A stretch of 64,000 nt of DNA from Rhodoferax potami (GCF_032193765.1 NZ_JAVBIJ010000001.1:1302001-1366000); one strand, 5' to 3'; positions 18,889-27,021 are shown, counted from the stretch's first letter. The notes: a model not told the origin generated them from the sequence alone. Program-made: numbers and translations.

Positions 18889-19892
18889 ACCTTGCACCAT
18901 GGATTGAGCGCCAGCGAAGCGCCTTATTGAGCCAAAACGGTCACGCTTGGCTTTTGCAAGGTCCGTCCGGACTGGGGCAGTACGCTCTGGCGATGGAGCT
19001 TGCGCGTGCCTGGCTTTGCGAAGCGCCGAGCGGGGCAGGGGCGTGCGGCACCTGCGGCAGTTGTCATGCTATCGAGGTGCGAACGCATGCGGATTTGTGC
19101 ATGCTGATGCCCGAAACCACCATGATCGAGCTCGGTTGGCCGTTGAGTGAAAAGGCCCAAGCCGAGGTCGATGACAAAAAGCGCAAGCCGAGCAAAGAAA
19201 TCAGAGTCGATGCAATGCGCGATGCAGTGGAGTTCTCGCAACGCACCAGTGCAAGAGGGCGAGGCAAGGTGGTTGTGGTGTTCCCTGCGGAGCAGATGAA
19301 TCACATAACCGCGAACGCTTTGCTCAAGACCCTAGAGGAACCTCCGGGTGATGTGCGGTTTGTCCTTGCCACTGAATCTGCCCACCAGTTGCTACCCACC
19401 ATCCGTAGTCGATGTATTTCTCACACATTGCAATGGCCGCCTCTTCAAGAAGCCGAGAGTTGGTTGGCTGGTCAAGCAGTCACTGCTGAGCAAATGAATC
19501 TGGCGCTCAAGGCATCCGGAGGCAGACCTGAGTTCGCCTTGACACTGGCGCAAACAGAAGGCGCACTCAATCGGTGGTCCGCCATCCCCCATGCTTTGCG
19601 CATGGGCGATGTGAGCATTTTCAAAGATTGGAGCGCGGCCTCTCAGATTGACGCGATTCAGAAGGTTTGCCACGATCTTATGGTGGTTTCTACAGGCGCA
19701 GATCCCCGCTTTTTTCCACGTCAAGCTCTACAGGACGTGCGAGCGCCCATGTTTTCTCTGTCTGCATGGTCAAAGGAGTTGTCACAGTCGATGAAGACAA
19801 TTGATCATCCTTTCAACGCCGGCCTATTGACCGAGTCGCTTGTATCCAAAGCGCAAACCGTCCTAAACTCTGGGGAACCCAAGAGACCATGA
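18885..19892 (+). CDS. holB: DNA polymerase III subunit delta'
   Basis: This 335-residue clamp-loader subunit has a degenerate P-loop (GPSGLGQYAL, no GKT), as expected for delta'. It has the zinc-binding cysteines in CEAPSGAGACGTCGSC and the conserved NALLKTLEEPPGDVRF and IRSRC segments. It opens the sliding clamp together with delta and DnaX. It overlaps tmk (ATGA) and the pilZ gene (ATGA at 19889). Confidence 0.95.
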   Translation: MNLAPWIERQRSALLSQNGHAWLLQGPSGLGQYALAMELARAWLCEAPSGAGACGTCGSCHAIEVRTHADLCMLMPETTMIELGWPLSEKAQAEVDDKKRKPSKEIRVDAMRDAVEFSQRTSARGRGKVVVVFPAEQMNHITANALLKTLEEPPGDVRFVLATESAHQLLPTIRSRCISHTLQWPPLQEAESWLAGQAVTAEQMNLALKASGGRPEFALTLAQTEGALNRWSAIPHALRMGDVSIFKDWSAASQIDAIQKVCHDLMVVSTGADPRFFPRQALQDVRAPMFSLSAWSKELSQSMKTIDHPFNAGLLTESLVSKAQTVLNSGEPKRP

Positions 19893-20251
19893 CCAGTACC
19901 CCTACCGCTAGTGCAAGGCCCAGCGTTATCCAGCTTTCGATCAAAGAGAAAGCTGCGCTTTATGCTGCGTACATACCCATGTTTACTGAGGGCGGCGTAT
20001 TCATACCGACAACGCGCGACTACAGCTTGGGTGATGATGTCTATGTGCTGCTCTCGTTGCCCGAAGACATGCAGCGCTACCCCGTGGCAGGGAAAGTTGC
20101 CTGGGTTACACCCGCCAAAGCTGCTGGCGGGAGAACCCAAGGGGTGGGTATTTTGTTCCCCAAAGACGAGAAGTCACGGGCACTCAAGTTGAAAATAGAA
20201 GAGATTTTGGGGGCGCATATGGCCTCTGAGCGCCCTACTCAAACGGTTTAA
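19889..20251 (+). CDS. pilZ: PilZ-domain type IV pilus assembly protein
   Basis: This 120-residue single PilZ domain has VFIPTTRDYSLGDDVYVLLSLPED, then VAGKVAWVTP and GVGILFP. It lacks the RxxxR loop used by canonical PilZ domains to bind cyclic-di-GMP. This matches the holB-linked PilZ proteins of beta- and gammaproteobacteria, which act through protein contacts in type IV pilus biogenesis. It overlaps the holB stop by 4 bases and precedes tatD by 66 bases. Confidence 0.85.
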   Translation: MTSTPTASARPSVIQLSIKEKAALYAAYIPMFTEGGVFIPTTRDYSLGDDVYVLLSLPEDMQRYPVAGKVAWVTPAKAAGGRTQGVGILFPKDEKSRALKLKIEEILGAHMASERPTQTV

Positions 20252-20317
20252 AACTCACGACTCGGAGGGCGTCAGATGTAGTGTTGAGGACGGCCGCGAG
20301 TTTCTTGCGGACTTTGC

Positions 20318-21103
20318 ATGTTTACTGATTCCCACTGCCATCTTACGTTTCCCGAACTCGCTTCCCAATGGCCAGATATTTCTGATGCGATGAAGACAGC
20401 GCAGGTAACTCGCGCCCTGTGCATCTGCACGACGCTCGAAGAGTTTCCTACGGTCCACGAGTTTGCAGTGTCTCAGCCCCATATTTGGGCAACGGTTGGG
20501 GTACATCCAGACAATGAAGGAGTGCAAGAGCCAGATCTTGAGCGTCTCTTGCAATGGGGCAGCCTACCCAAAGTCATGGCAATCGGTGAAACAGGCCTGG
20601 ACTACTACCGCCTCGGATCCAGAAGCATCTCCGATATGGAATGGCAAAGAGAGCGCTTCAGTGTGCATATCGAGGCAGCACGAAAATTAAATAAGCCACT
20701 GGTGATTCACACACGAAGCGCCTCGGACGACACCTTGGCAATTCTTAAGGAAGCAGGGGAGTGCGGTGATCAAAGCAGTGCGGGGGGTGTTTTCCACTGC
20801 TTTACGGAAGACGTGGATGTCGCGCGCCAAGCTCTTGATTTGGGCTTCTACATTTCATTTTCTGGAATCATTACCTTTAAATCTGCTCAAAGCATCAGGA
20901 ATGTCGCCGCCATGGTGCCACTCGATCGTTTATTGATTGAAACCGATAGCCCATACCTTGCACCGGTGCCATACCGTGGCAAGCTAAACAATCCTTCCTA
21001 CGTTCCTCATGTAGCCCAAGAATTAGCCCGGGTAAAGAACGTGACTATTGAAAAGATTGCAGAGCAGACAAGCGTGAATTTCGATGTTTTGTTCAAGGTG
21101 TAA
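20318..21103 (+). CDS. tatD: TatD-family metal-dependent nuclease
   Basis: This 261-residue TIM-barrel hydrolase starts with the metal-binding motif DSHCHL. It has the conserved GETGLDYYR, IHTRSASDDT, FHCF and IETDSPYLAP segments. TatD proteins are Mg-dependent 3'-5' DNases/RNases of the cytoplasm. The paralogue (TatD, YcfH or YjjV) is not certain. Its position after holB-pilZ is the one usually held by YcfH-type members. The ankyrin gene starts 2 bases after its stop. Confidence 0.9.
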   Translation: MFTDSHCHLTFPELASQWPDISDAMKTAQVTRALCICTTLEEFPTVHEFAVSQPHIWATVGVHPDNEGVQEPDLERLLQWGSLPKVMAIGETGLDYYRLGSRSISDMEWQRERFSVHIEAARKLNKPLVIHTRSASDDTLAILKEAGECGDQSSAGGVFHCFTEDVDVARQALDLGFYISFSGIITFKSAQSIRNVAAMVPLDRLLIETDSPYLAPVPYRGKLNNPSYVPHVAQELARVKNVTIEKIAEQTSVNFDVLFKV

Positions 21104-21105
21104 CC

Positions 21106-21774
21106 ATGCGCAATCATCCTAAAAGACGTCTCCTCTTGGTTTTAGGCGCTCTGTCCCTTTGGTGCGGTGGCGCTCATGCGGGATCGTATGAGGATTTCTT
21201 CAAAGCCATCGAGACTGACAACCCCCTGGTCATCCAGAGTCTCTTGAGTCGCGGCTTTGACCCCAACACAGTGAATCCCAAGGGCTTACCTGCGCTACTG
21301 TTGGCCATTAAGTTGTCGGCAAACAAGGCCACGAAGCTACTTTTAGAACAACCCAGCCTTCGTGTTGAAGTCAGATCTCCAGAGGATGAGAGCCCCTTGA
21401 TGTTGGCAGCATTCGCGGGGGATGTGGATTTGTGTGCAGTATTGATTGCCAAAGACGCAGACGTAAATAAAACGGGCTGGACTCCATTGCACTACGCAGC
21501 GACTAACGCCCATATTCCTGTGGTGCGGCTGCTGTTGGAAAACTTCGCCTACATTGATGCTGCATCCCCAAATGGATCCACACCGCTGATGATGGCAGCG
21601 ATGTACGGCAACAGTTCTGTTGTAAAGCTATTGCTCGAGGCTGGTGCCGATCCCGGTCTCAAAAATAGCAAAGGGCTAACGGCCATGGACTTTGCACGAC
21701 AGGCAAAAAAAGACGAGTCCATGGAAATCATCGGCGCCTTCGTGAGGGCTCTACGTCCCAAGGGCGTTTGGTAG
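21106..21774 (+). CDS. Exported ankyrin-repeat protein
   Basis: This 222-residue protein has a signal peptide (about residues 1-25, LLLVLGALSLWCGGAHA). Five or so ankyrin repeats follow, such as NPKGLPALLLAIKLSANKAT, GWTPLHYAATNAHIPVVRLL and GSTPLMMAAMYGNSSVVKLL. It is probably a periplasmic protein-protein interaction scaffold. It is tightly coupled to tatD. The 130 bases after it, up to the provirus boundary, hold no gene I can support. Confidence 0.88.
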   Translation: MRNHPKRRLLLVLGALSLWCGGAHAGSYEDFFKAIETDNPLVIQSLLSRGFDPNTVNPKGLPALLLAIKLSANKATKLLLEQPSLRVEVRSPEDESPLMLAAFAGDVDLCAVLIAKDADVNKTGWTPLHYAATNAHIPVVRLLLENFAYIDAASPNGSTPLMMAAMYGNSSVVKLLLEAGADPGLKNSKGLTAMDFARQAKKDESMEIIGAFVRALRPKGVW

Positions 21775-21901
21775 CTGCTACATCTGCGTGACCATGGTAC
21801 TTCCAATCGGCTGCTTTAGCGCGCCCCGTAAATTGCTAACGCTGCATTCGCAAGCAACAAGACACGCTGAGAATTCTTCTTGCTGCTGTTGCAATGCCTT
21901 T

Positions 21902-21929
21902 ACTTCATACGATGTATAACAAGTTGACC
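21902..21929. other. attL: hybrid dif-like XerC/XerD site at the provirus left end
   Basis: XerC arm ACTTCATACGA (21902-21912), centre TGTATA (21913-21918), then a poorly matching XerD arm ACAAGTTGACC (21919-21929). The XerC arm and centre match the site at 32468-32495 at 16 of 17 bases. This is what XerC-mediated insertion of a virus into dif should leave: host XerC arm and viral XerD arm. Confidence 0.8.
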
Positions 21930-22303
21930 GAGCCGCTTTTGTAAGCATCCACGGTCACAGCCCGCGCATCGCTTGCGGGTAATGCTATCAAAGCTATAGC
22001 GAAGCAGACTGACAAAATAGCAGTCTGAGCGGCCCCACGTAGGCGGGCGGCGACCATCAACCACATGTTTTTAGCCTCGGGCGTCTTGCTCCGTTCGGCC
22101 TGAATCTGCGCCGCGATCACCCCGGCGTCATCACCAGACAGGGCGCATAGTTGCTCAATAACCGACTCATTCGGTAGGGTTCTTCCCTGTCGGTAATGGG
22201 TCATAGCGCCATGAGTAATTCCTATCACCTTTGCAAGTCGATAGTCGGATTCAATATTGGCTTTCGCCTTTGCGCGCTCTAACAAGTCTGCTATTGAAAA
22301 CAT
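21905..22303 (-). CDS. Provirus regulator, DUF3693-like HTH protein with C-terminal membrane segment
   Basis: This 132-residue protein has an N-terminal helix-turn-helix of the type seen in regulators of filamentous and other small phages (DYRLAKVIGITHGAMTHYRQG, then LPNESVIEQLCALSG). It also has a hydrophobic C-terminal segment (TAILSVCFAIALIALPA). It is leftward and divergent from all the early genes, the usual place for a lysogeny repressor. A strong promoter lies upstream at 22336-22364. Its last seven codons (VNLLYIV) and its stop are encoded by the attL site itself. In the predicted excised circle the stop becomes a serine codon and the frame continues for 30 residues. The repressor role is inferred. 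Confidence 0.78.
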   Translation of the reverse strand: MFSIADLLERAKAKANIESDYRLAKVIGITHGAMTHYRQGRTLPNESVIEQLCALSGDDAGVIAAQIQAERSKTPEAKNMWLMVAARLRGAAQTAILSVCFAIALIALPASDARAVTVDAYKSGSVNLLYIV

Positions 22304-22335
22304 AGCGGGGCCACCTTTCCACGGGTTGAAAATTC

Positions 22336-22364
22336 AGTATAGGACAGGGGTTGTAGCGTTGCAA
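22336..22364 (-). promoter_or_regulatory. Sigma-70-type promoter for the provirus regulator
   Basis: On the minus strand a -35 TTGCAA (22359-22364) and a -10 TATACT (22336-22341) are separated by exactly 17 bases. They lie 33 bases upstream of the regulator start. The -35 lies in a small repeat (TTGCAACTTGCAA on the minus strand), a candidate operator for autoregulation. Confidence 0.55.
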
Positions 22365-22434
22365 GTTGCAGAGCCCCTAGCGTAGGCTAGTGGTCCTGTC
22401 GTACATTCCAATCCGCACCGGTTCAGCGGATCAA

Positions 22435-22497
22435 AACCTTTCCACTCTGTACCCGCTTCCGGTGCCCTACGGGTTCAGCAGTACAGGGGGAAAGGTT
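22435..22497. repeat. Large imperfect hairpin before the early genes
   Basis: The left arm AACCTTTCCACTCTGTAC (22435-22452) pairs with the right arm GTACAGGGGGAAAGGTT (22481-22497), with two or three mismatches. The 28-base loop has a further CCCG/CGGG pairing. No T-run follows. In a genome with an HUH replication protein it could be a single-strand or double-strand origin. It could also be an operator or leader structure. The early gene at 22512 starts 15 bases after it. Confidence 0.55.
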
Positions 22498-22511
22498 ACG
22501 GAGTGGAATCC

Positions 22512-22733
22512 ATGAGCGAACGAACAGCACACATCCTGCTTGAGAAGCAAGGTAACGAATTCGATGTAAGCACAAACACAGAGCATCCGGGCATCGTCTT
22601 TATTCACATCAACGCCGGGGGCTTCCGGTTTTGCCAAGGCATCACGGCCAAAGAAGCGCGAATGATGGGCATGGCGTTTTTTGACGCTATGGACGCCACA
22701 GAAGCCGACAAAGCGCAAGCGGTGGAGGCCTGA
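22512..22733 (+). CDS. Provirus early protein, unknown
   Basis: This 73-residue protein begins MSERTAHILLEKQGN, with no family I recognise. The ATG at 22512 has GGAG eight bases upstream and is preferred over the in-frame GTG at 22503. It is soluble and mixed alpha/beta in character (PGIVFIHINAGGFRFCQG). It is the first rightward gene after the divergent control region and is followed after 3 bases by the next early gene. Confidence 0.7.
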   Translation: MSERTAHILLEKQGNEFDVSTNTEHPGIVFIHINAGGFRFCQGITAKEARMMGMAFFDAMDATEADKAQAVEA

Positions 22734-22736
22734 GCC

Positions 22737-23192
22737 ATGCGCAACACCATCAAAATCACCAAGGCAAAAGCAATCGACGTGCAGGCCCTGAATGGGCGCG
22801 TGTTGGTAGTTTTCACATTGAACGGCGCGGAGGCCATGCGCCAAGAAATCGAGCGTATGCCCGCACTACTGGCGGCGGCATCCCTGAGCGCAGCGGCGCG
22901 GATGGCAGAGGCAAACCCCGCCTATGAAACAGAACGAGTTGCATCCGTGAAGGTTGCACCCGGCAAATACTTCACCGTGTGGCCATCGGCGGGGCGTGTG
23001 GTCCTGAATGTGGATATTTGGGGAATGAGCCTTGCAACAAACGAGGTTGACGTACATACGGCGGCGGCATTGGCAACGGCCATAGAACTTAGCTCCGCAG
23101 AGATTGGGGCGGGCGCACGTTGCCACGGCGACCAGTGCGCAGCGGGCCAAATTGCCTGTCCATCCCCCAAGGCTTGCGGGGTTGAAGCATGA
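22737..23192 (+). CDS. Provirus early protein, unknown
   Basis: This 151-residue protein is not recognised. It has an alanine-rich helical middle (LLAAASLSAAARMAEANPAY). Its C-terminal tail has four cysteines in the last 25 residues (ARCHGDQCAAGQIACPSPKAC) that could bind a metal. It lies in tight array with its neighbours, overlapping the next gene by 4 bases (23189-23192). A role in early replication or regulation is only inferred from position. Confidence 0.68.
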   Translation: MRNTIKITKAKAIDVQALNGRVLVVFTLNGAEAMRQEIERMPALLAAASLSAAARMAEANPAYETERVASVKVAPGKYFTVWPSAGRVVLNVDIWGMSLATNEVDVHTAAALATAIELSSAEIGAGARCHGDQCAAGQIACPSPKACGVEA

Positions 23193-23491
23193 GCATTGGG
23201 AACCCGTACCGCGCCCGGTTTATGACCCCGAACGCGCTCAAAAAAGACCGGGATTTAAAGTCTCGCAAGCCCCGGCTTATGGACTTAAACACCGTGCATT
23301 GTTTGGCCGGTGACAGCCGTTATTTCTCGCCCGTAGAGGATGGGGAATTTTGCGTTGTGGACACGGTGACCCGTGAAAAGGCATGGTTTGAGTGGTTGCC
23401 GAGCATGGATGCAGAGGCAGTGCGCCAGACCATAGAGGGCCACTTTGCGGCGGCGGCGTTCCGCATCACTTCGCGCATCTGGGCGGTTTAA
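23189..23491 (+). CDS. Provirus early protein preceding the replication gene, unknown
   Basis: This 100-residue protein (MSIGNPYRARFMTPNALKK) is not recognised. The basic N-terminus (LKKDRDLKSRKPR) could contact nucleic acid. Its TAA overlaps the ATG of the replication gene (TAATG at 23489-23493), implying translational coupling, so it may work with or control the replication protein. Confidence 0.68.
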   Translation: MSIGNPYRARFMTPNALKKDRDLKSRKPRLMDLNTVHCLAGDSRYFSPVEDGEFCVVDTVTREKAWFEWLPSMDAEAVRQTIEGHFAAAAFRITSRIWAV

Positions 23492-25140
23492 TGTTGCTGG
23501 ATTGCCGGGCTAGTGAGCCAGAAATAGCGGCGCATTCGTTGTGGGGTGTTCGCAGTGTGCGAAACCACATCAGCGCCATGTTTACCCGCATCAACACACC
23601 GCACACCGGGCAGGAACTGCAAGGCACGTTGAACGGCATAGCGCTGTCAATGGGCGCCAAGCCGTTGCCCGGAAAAATGACACTGCACGGGGCGATAGCG
23701 CGGTACACCGACCCGACTTGGTGGCGTCGAAATCTGCGTGTGCAGTTGCTGCGAGAAAACGAGGGCTATGAGCACGCGGCGGGCCATGTGCGCAGGCGTC
23801 AGCAATGCTACGTTTCCAACTACGCGGTAAAGGTCAAGCGTGTGCGGGCCAAGGCATCGCGGGAAGTGTTGGAGCGCCTGGAAGTGGTGAACGAGGTGGG
23901 CGAGGCCTTCAATCTGGCAGAGGTGGCGGACGGTAGCGTAAGCAACCCGGCCTTGAGGCGCGCTGAATTGATGGTGCGTTGCCGTGGCTTTGAGGAAACC
24001 GCCGAACTCATGGGGCACACCGCGCTTTTCTTGACCATCACATGCCCTAGCCGGTTTCACCGTTTCAGCAAGTCGGGCAAAACAAACCCGAAATGGCAGG
24101 GCGAAACCCCAAAGGATGCGCAGAACTACCTGTGCGGAATCTGGAAAAAAATACGGGCGGCGTGGGGTAACCGTGGCTTTTTTCCGTATGGGTTCCGGGT
24201 ATGTGAACCGCACCATGACGGGTGCCCGCATTGGCACATTCTGCTTTTCTTTCCAGCGGATCAAGCCGGTTGGTTTGTGCCCCAGCGTTTCCAAGCAGGG
24301 CGCAGGGATTACGGCGCGGGCGCGGTGGGAATTGCCGGCCGTTATGCCATGCAAGACAGCCCCAACGAAGCGGGCGCAGCAAAACACCGGTTCACCGTGG
24401 AAGTCATCGAACCAGAGCGCGGCAGCGCAACGGGCTACATCGCTAAGTACATCTGCAAAAACATTGACGGCATGAAGGAAGACGGCGAAGCCGTGGGCCT
24501 GGACTTCGCCAGCGGTACACCGGCAGAAGAAGCGGCAAAGCGGGTGCGCACCTGGGCATCTACCTGGGGAGTCCGTCAGTTTCAACCAATCGGCGGGCCA
24601 TCGGTCACCGTGTGGCGTGAGATTCGTAGGCTTTCAAACCAGATTGAAGAGCCATTGCAGACCCGGCTTTTTGAGGGTGCGCGGGAAGCCGCGGACTCTG
24701 CCAACTGGATGGCCTTCTGGCTGATTCAGGGCGGACCCGGTGCGCGTAAAAAAGACCTGAAATTGAAGCCCCTTTACACGGAAGAAGAGGGCGGCAAGTA
24801 CGGCGACAGCATCAAGCGGGTAACCGGCATTCAGGGCGAGGGCGAAGAACTGACAACCCGTTTGCACACCTGGACGGTGCAGCGGCAAGGCCTAGCGGCG
24901 GTGGACGACATAGAGGCAGACCGGAAGCACATGCGCGAACTGTTGCGCAAGGCGTTCGGCGTCAATAGCGCCTATGAATTTGAGCGGATCGGCGAAGCCG
25001 AACGCACTTGGACTGGTGTCAATAACTGTACGGATTCGCCCGAAGCGGATGAGTCCGGGGCCGATTTGGCAGGCTTTGAGGCCTACATGGCATCCATGAA
25101 TCGCGGCGATTCGCCGCAACCGGCACCGCTACGGCACTAG
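23491..25140 (+). CDS. HUH-superfamily rolling-circle replication initiator (phage GPA type)
   Basis: This 549-residue protein has the hallmarks of two-tyrosine HUH endonucleases. The metal-binding motif is PHWHILLFF (near residue 246) and the catalytic pair is in GYIAKYICKN (tyrosines four apart, near 315-319). An upstream motif-1-like strand reads ALFLTITCPSRFH. GPA-type initiators (phiX174 A, P2 A, PM2 P12) nick the origin and stay covalently bound by one tyrosine, starting rolling-circle synthesis. The start at 23491 overlaps the previous stop. The origin is not identified; in some relatives it lies inside the initiator gene. Confidence 0.88.
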   Translation: MLLDCRASEPEIAAHSLWGVRSVRNHISAMFTRINTPHTGQELQGTLNGIALSMGAKPLPGKMTLHGAIARYTDPTWWRRNLRVQLLRENEGYEHAAGHVRRRQQCYVSNYAVKVKRVRAKASREVLERLEVVNEVGEAFNLAEVADGSVSNPALRRAELMVRCRGFEETAELMGHTALFLTITCPSRFHRFSKSGKTNPKWQGETPKDAQNYLCGIWKKIRAAWGNRGFFPYGFRVCEPHHDGCPHWHILLFFPADQAGWFVPQRFQAGRRDYGAGAVGIAGRYAMQDSPNEAGAAKHRFTVEVIEPERGSATGYIAKYICKNIDGMKEDGEAVGLDFASGTPAEEAAKRVRTWASTWGVRQFQPIGGPSVTVWREIRRLSNQIEEPLQTRLFEGAREAADSANWMAFWLIQGGPGARKKDLKLKPLYTEEEGGKYGDSIKRVTGIQGEGEELTTRLHTWTVQRQGLAAVDDIEADRKHMRELLRKAFGVNSAYEFERIGEAERTWTGVNNCTDSPEADESGADLAGFEAYMASMNRGDSPQPAPLRH

Positions 25141-25165
25141 CGGCAACAACAGAGAGTAAATCACC

Positions 25166-25321
25166 ATGAAAGAAGCAACGAAAACCAAGCTGGAAGAACT
25201 GGCAGCGCGCGCACCGTACAGCAACACCACAGGCCGTGAACTGGGCGAACTGATCGGGGCATTGTTGGAGGACGCGGAGCCGGTAGCGGAGGCACCAGCG
25301 CCAGAAGGCGAAGCGGCCTAA
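25166..25321 (+). CDS. Small acidic provirus protein, unknown
   Basis: This 51-residue protein (MKEATKTKLEELAARAPYSN to the acidic tail PAPEGEAA) was found between the replication gene and the zinc-ribbon gene. A good AGAG-type ribosome-binding site lies upstream (ACAGAGAGTAAATCACC). It is probably one helical unit. No function can be assigned. Confidence 0.6.
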   Translation: MKEATKTKLEELAARAPYSNTTGRELGELIGALLEDAEPVAEAPAPEGEAA

Positions 25322-25323
25322 TC

Positions 25324-25617
25324 GTGAGCGAATCCGCCCGTATTGGAGTGGGTTCGTGCCCGGTATGCAACAGCAACCGGGCGCACTTCACCGTATCAAA
25401 AAAACAGCTCGTTTGCGTGACCTGCAACACCTGCAACACCCAAATTTTTGCGCGCTCTGACCGTTCGGACGAGCTATTGAGAGCGCGCATAAAGGCACCG
25501 GAAACACCGGCACCAGCGGCCACCCAGCAACCGGAACCCGTACAGCAGGAAGAGCAAAAAGCCGTACGGGAAATTGCCCCCAAAACCGAAGAAAGAAAGA
25601 GCTTTTTATCATGGTGA
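25324..25617 (+). CDS. Small zinc-ribbon provirus protein
   Basis: This 97-residue protein starts at a GTG at 25324. Two CxxC knuckles (CPVC, then CVTCNTC) frame a short beta-hairpin, the pattern of a zinc ribbon. An acidic/proline-rich tail follows (ETPAPAATQQPEPVQ). PM2 also carries zinc-finger regulators among its small proteins. A transcriptional or DNA-binding role is plausible but unproven. It overlaps the next gene by 7 bases. Confidence 0.65.
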   Translation: MSESARIGVGSCPVCNSNRAHFTVSKKQLVCVTCNTCNTQIFARSDRSDELLRARIKAPETPAPAATQQPEPVQQEEQKAVREIAPKTEERKSFLSW

Positions 25618-26057
25618 AAGTCGTACAAAACCCGCCATTGCCCAACGCAATGCCACCAGACCAAGACACCCACTTAGGCGTAGAAAGCCTGGACCAGATA
25701 GGCGGAATGGGTGAAGCCCTGGAAGTGAAGGATTTGCCCGCAGGCCCGGACCCAAGCGAAGCGGCAACACTGGAAATTGCGGCGGCGCTTGAACTGCTAC
25801 GCGCAGCGGCCCTACCGTTTGCCCCGGACCATGTACAAGCCCCCCTGGCCATGATCTGGACTGACAAGCAGTTAGAGCGCATCGCGGCGGCGGTGGTCGA
25901 ATTGTGCGAGTTCCACGGGTGGACCGTGGGCGAATTCTTCAGCCAGTACGGCCCCTATCTGAAACTTCTCGCGGCCCTGGGCATGCCTATCCTGGGCACC
26001 CTCAAAATTCTCAAAATGCCCCCGCCACAGCAGGCGCAGCAACAGGCGCAGGGGTAA
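25611..26057 (+). CDS. Provirus protein with hydrophobic C-terminal segment
   Basis: This 148-residue protein has a proline-rich N-terminus and a central helical domain (DKQLERIAAAVVELCEFHGW). A hydrophobic segment near the C-terminus (LLAALGMPILGTLKILKM) ends in a Gln/Ala tail. It lies directly upstream of the packaging-type ATPase, 3 bases away. It could be a virion membrane protein or an ATPase partner. The family is not recognised. Confidence 0.65.
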   Translation: MVKVVQNPPLPNAMPPDQDTHLGVESLDQIGGMGEALEVKDLPAGPDPSEAATLEIAAALELLRAAALPFAPDHVQAPLAMIWTDKQLERIAAAVVELCEFHGWTVGEFFSQYGPYLKLLAALGMPILGTLKILKMPPPQQAQQQAQG

Positions 26058-26060
26058 GCA

Positions 26061-26708
26061 ATGGACAACAGCAACCGCCCGGACTTGCGGGCCTACATCG
26101 GAGCCACGGGGAGCGGCAAGGGCGTATCAATCCGGGAACACCTGGACAAGCTCAAACCACCGCGGCGCGTGTTTTGGGATCCACTGGGCGAATATGGGCA
26201 CTACGGCAAGACGGTAACCACCATCAAGGCCCTATGCGAAGCCCTGAAGGCGGATAAGTTCGCGGTTTGCTTTTGGCCTGGGCCCAATGCACAAGAGTTC
26301 GCGGGCAAGTTTGACCTGTTTTGCCGCGCGGTATTCAGCGCCGGGAACTGCTTTGTACACATCGAAGAGCTAAACGATGTGACCACCCCCACCCATGCGC
26401 CCCCGGCGTGGCGGCGCATCAGCAAGCAGGGGCGGCACCAAGGCTTATCCGTATGCGTGGGAACCCAGCGGCCCGCAGACTGCGATAAGGCCTTTTTGTC
26501 GGGCGTCACATACGTGCGGGTATTCACCATGCGATTCAAAAAGGACAAGCAGGTTATGGCGGAATTGCTGGAAATCCCGTACAGCGAAGTGCAAGACCTG
26601 TACACCGTCGAAAAAGACAACGGGACCACCGTGATTAATTGCTACGAGCGGGATTTTCGTACGGGGCAGCGCGGGCCAAAAACCATCACTTTGACGCGCA
26701 AAAAGTGA
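26061..26708 (+). CDS. Packaging-type P-loop ATPase (PM2 P9/FtsK-HerA-like)
   Basis: This 215-residue protein has Walker A GATGSGKG (residues 14-21). A Walker B strand CFVHIEEL follows near 97-104, then a sensor-like segment LSVCVGTQRP. This small size and layout match genome-packaging ATPases of membrane-containing icosahedral viruses (PRD1 P9, PM2 P9) and the related Zot proteins of filamentous phages. The capsid gene downstream favours the former. It would translocate viral DNA into preformed capsids. Confidence 0.8.
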   Translation: MDNSNRPDLRAYIGATGSGKGVSIREHLDKLKPPRRVFWDPLGEYGHYGKTVTTIKALCEALKADKFAVCFWPGPNAQEFAGKFDLFCRAVFSAGNCFVHIEELNDVTTPTHAPPAWRRISKQGRHQGLSVCVGTQRPADCDKAFLSGVTYVRVFTMRFKKDKQVMAELLEIPYSEVQDLYTVEKDNGTTVINCYERDFRTGQRGPKTITLTRKK

Positions 26709-26719
26709 CAAAACCGGGC

Positions 26720-26748
26720 GGGGCTACGTAGCGCCTACGTACAGCCCC
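26720..26748. repeat. Hairpin after the ATPase gene
   Basis: GGGGCTACGTAG (26720-26731) pairs with CTACGTacAGCCCC (26735-26748), with a two-base bulge and a short loop. No T-run follows on the plus strand. It lies between early and structural genes and may be a partial terminator, processing site or operator. Confidence 0.45.
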
Positions 26749-26829
26749 CGAAGCTATGTAAGTACGGGGTTTGCGGGTTGAATCGGGGCCGTCGAACCCT
26801 GACACTTTCAACCAACCGGAGAACCCGAA

Positions 26830-26949
26830 ATGAACGCAGCAAAAATCAAAGACGCCTTGATGACTACAGCAGTTGTCCTGGCCGTTATCTATGGCCTGAA
26901 TCAAGTCAGCATGACCAAGGGCCTCGTGCAAAAAGCCCTCGCAGGCTAA
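26830..26949 (+). CDS. 39-residue virion-type membrane peptide
   Basis: A short gene with a GGAG ribosome-binding site eight bases before the ATG. The product (MNAAKIKDALMTTAVVLAVI, then YGLNQVSMTKGLVQKALAG) is one amphipathic helix plus one membrane segment. Tiny membrane proteins next to the capsid gene are typical of internal-membrane viruses such as PM2 and PRD1. A terminator follows at 26970. Confidence 0.65.
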   Translation: MNAAKIKDALMTTAVVLAVIYGLNQVSMTKGLVQKALAG

Positions 26950-26969
26950 ACCGGCCACAGCGAACAGCA

Positions 26970-26990
26970 AGCCCCATGCCGGGGCTTTTT
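26970..26990 (+). terminator. Rho-independent terminator before the capsid gene
   Basis: AGCCCC (26970-26975) pairs with GGGGCT (26981-26986) around ATGCC, followed by TTTTT. It would end or attenuate early transcription 32 bases before the major capsid gene. The late genes would then depend on read-through or a separate promoter. Confidence 0.7.
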
Positions 26991-27021
26991 CACATCCACC
27001 AAAAAGCCCGAAGGCGACACC

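Noticed and set aside
22359..22388. Rightward sigma-70 promoter TTGCAA-18-TAGGCT for the early provirus genes
   Set aside because: The -10 match is poor and the spacing is long; the leftward promoter on the same region is far stronger, so I do not list a rightward one.
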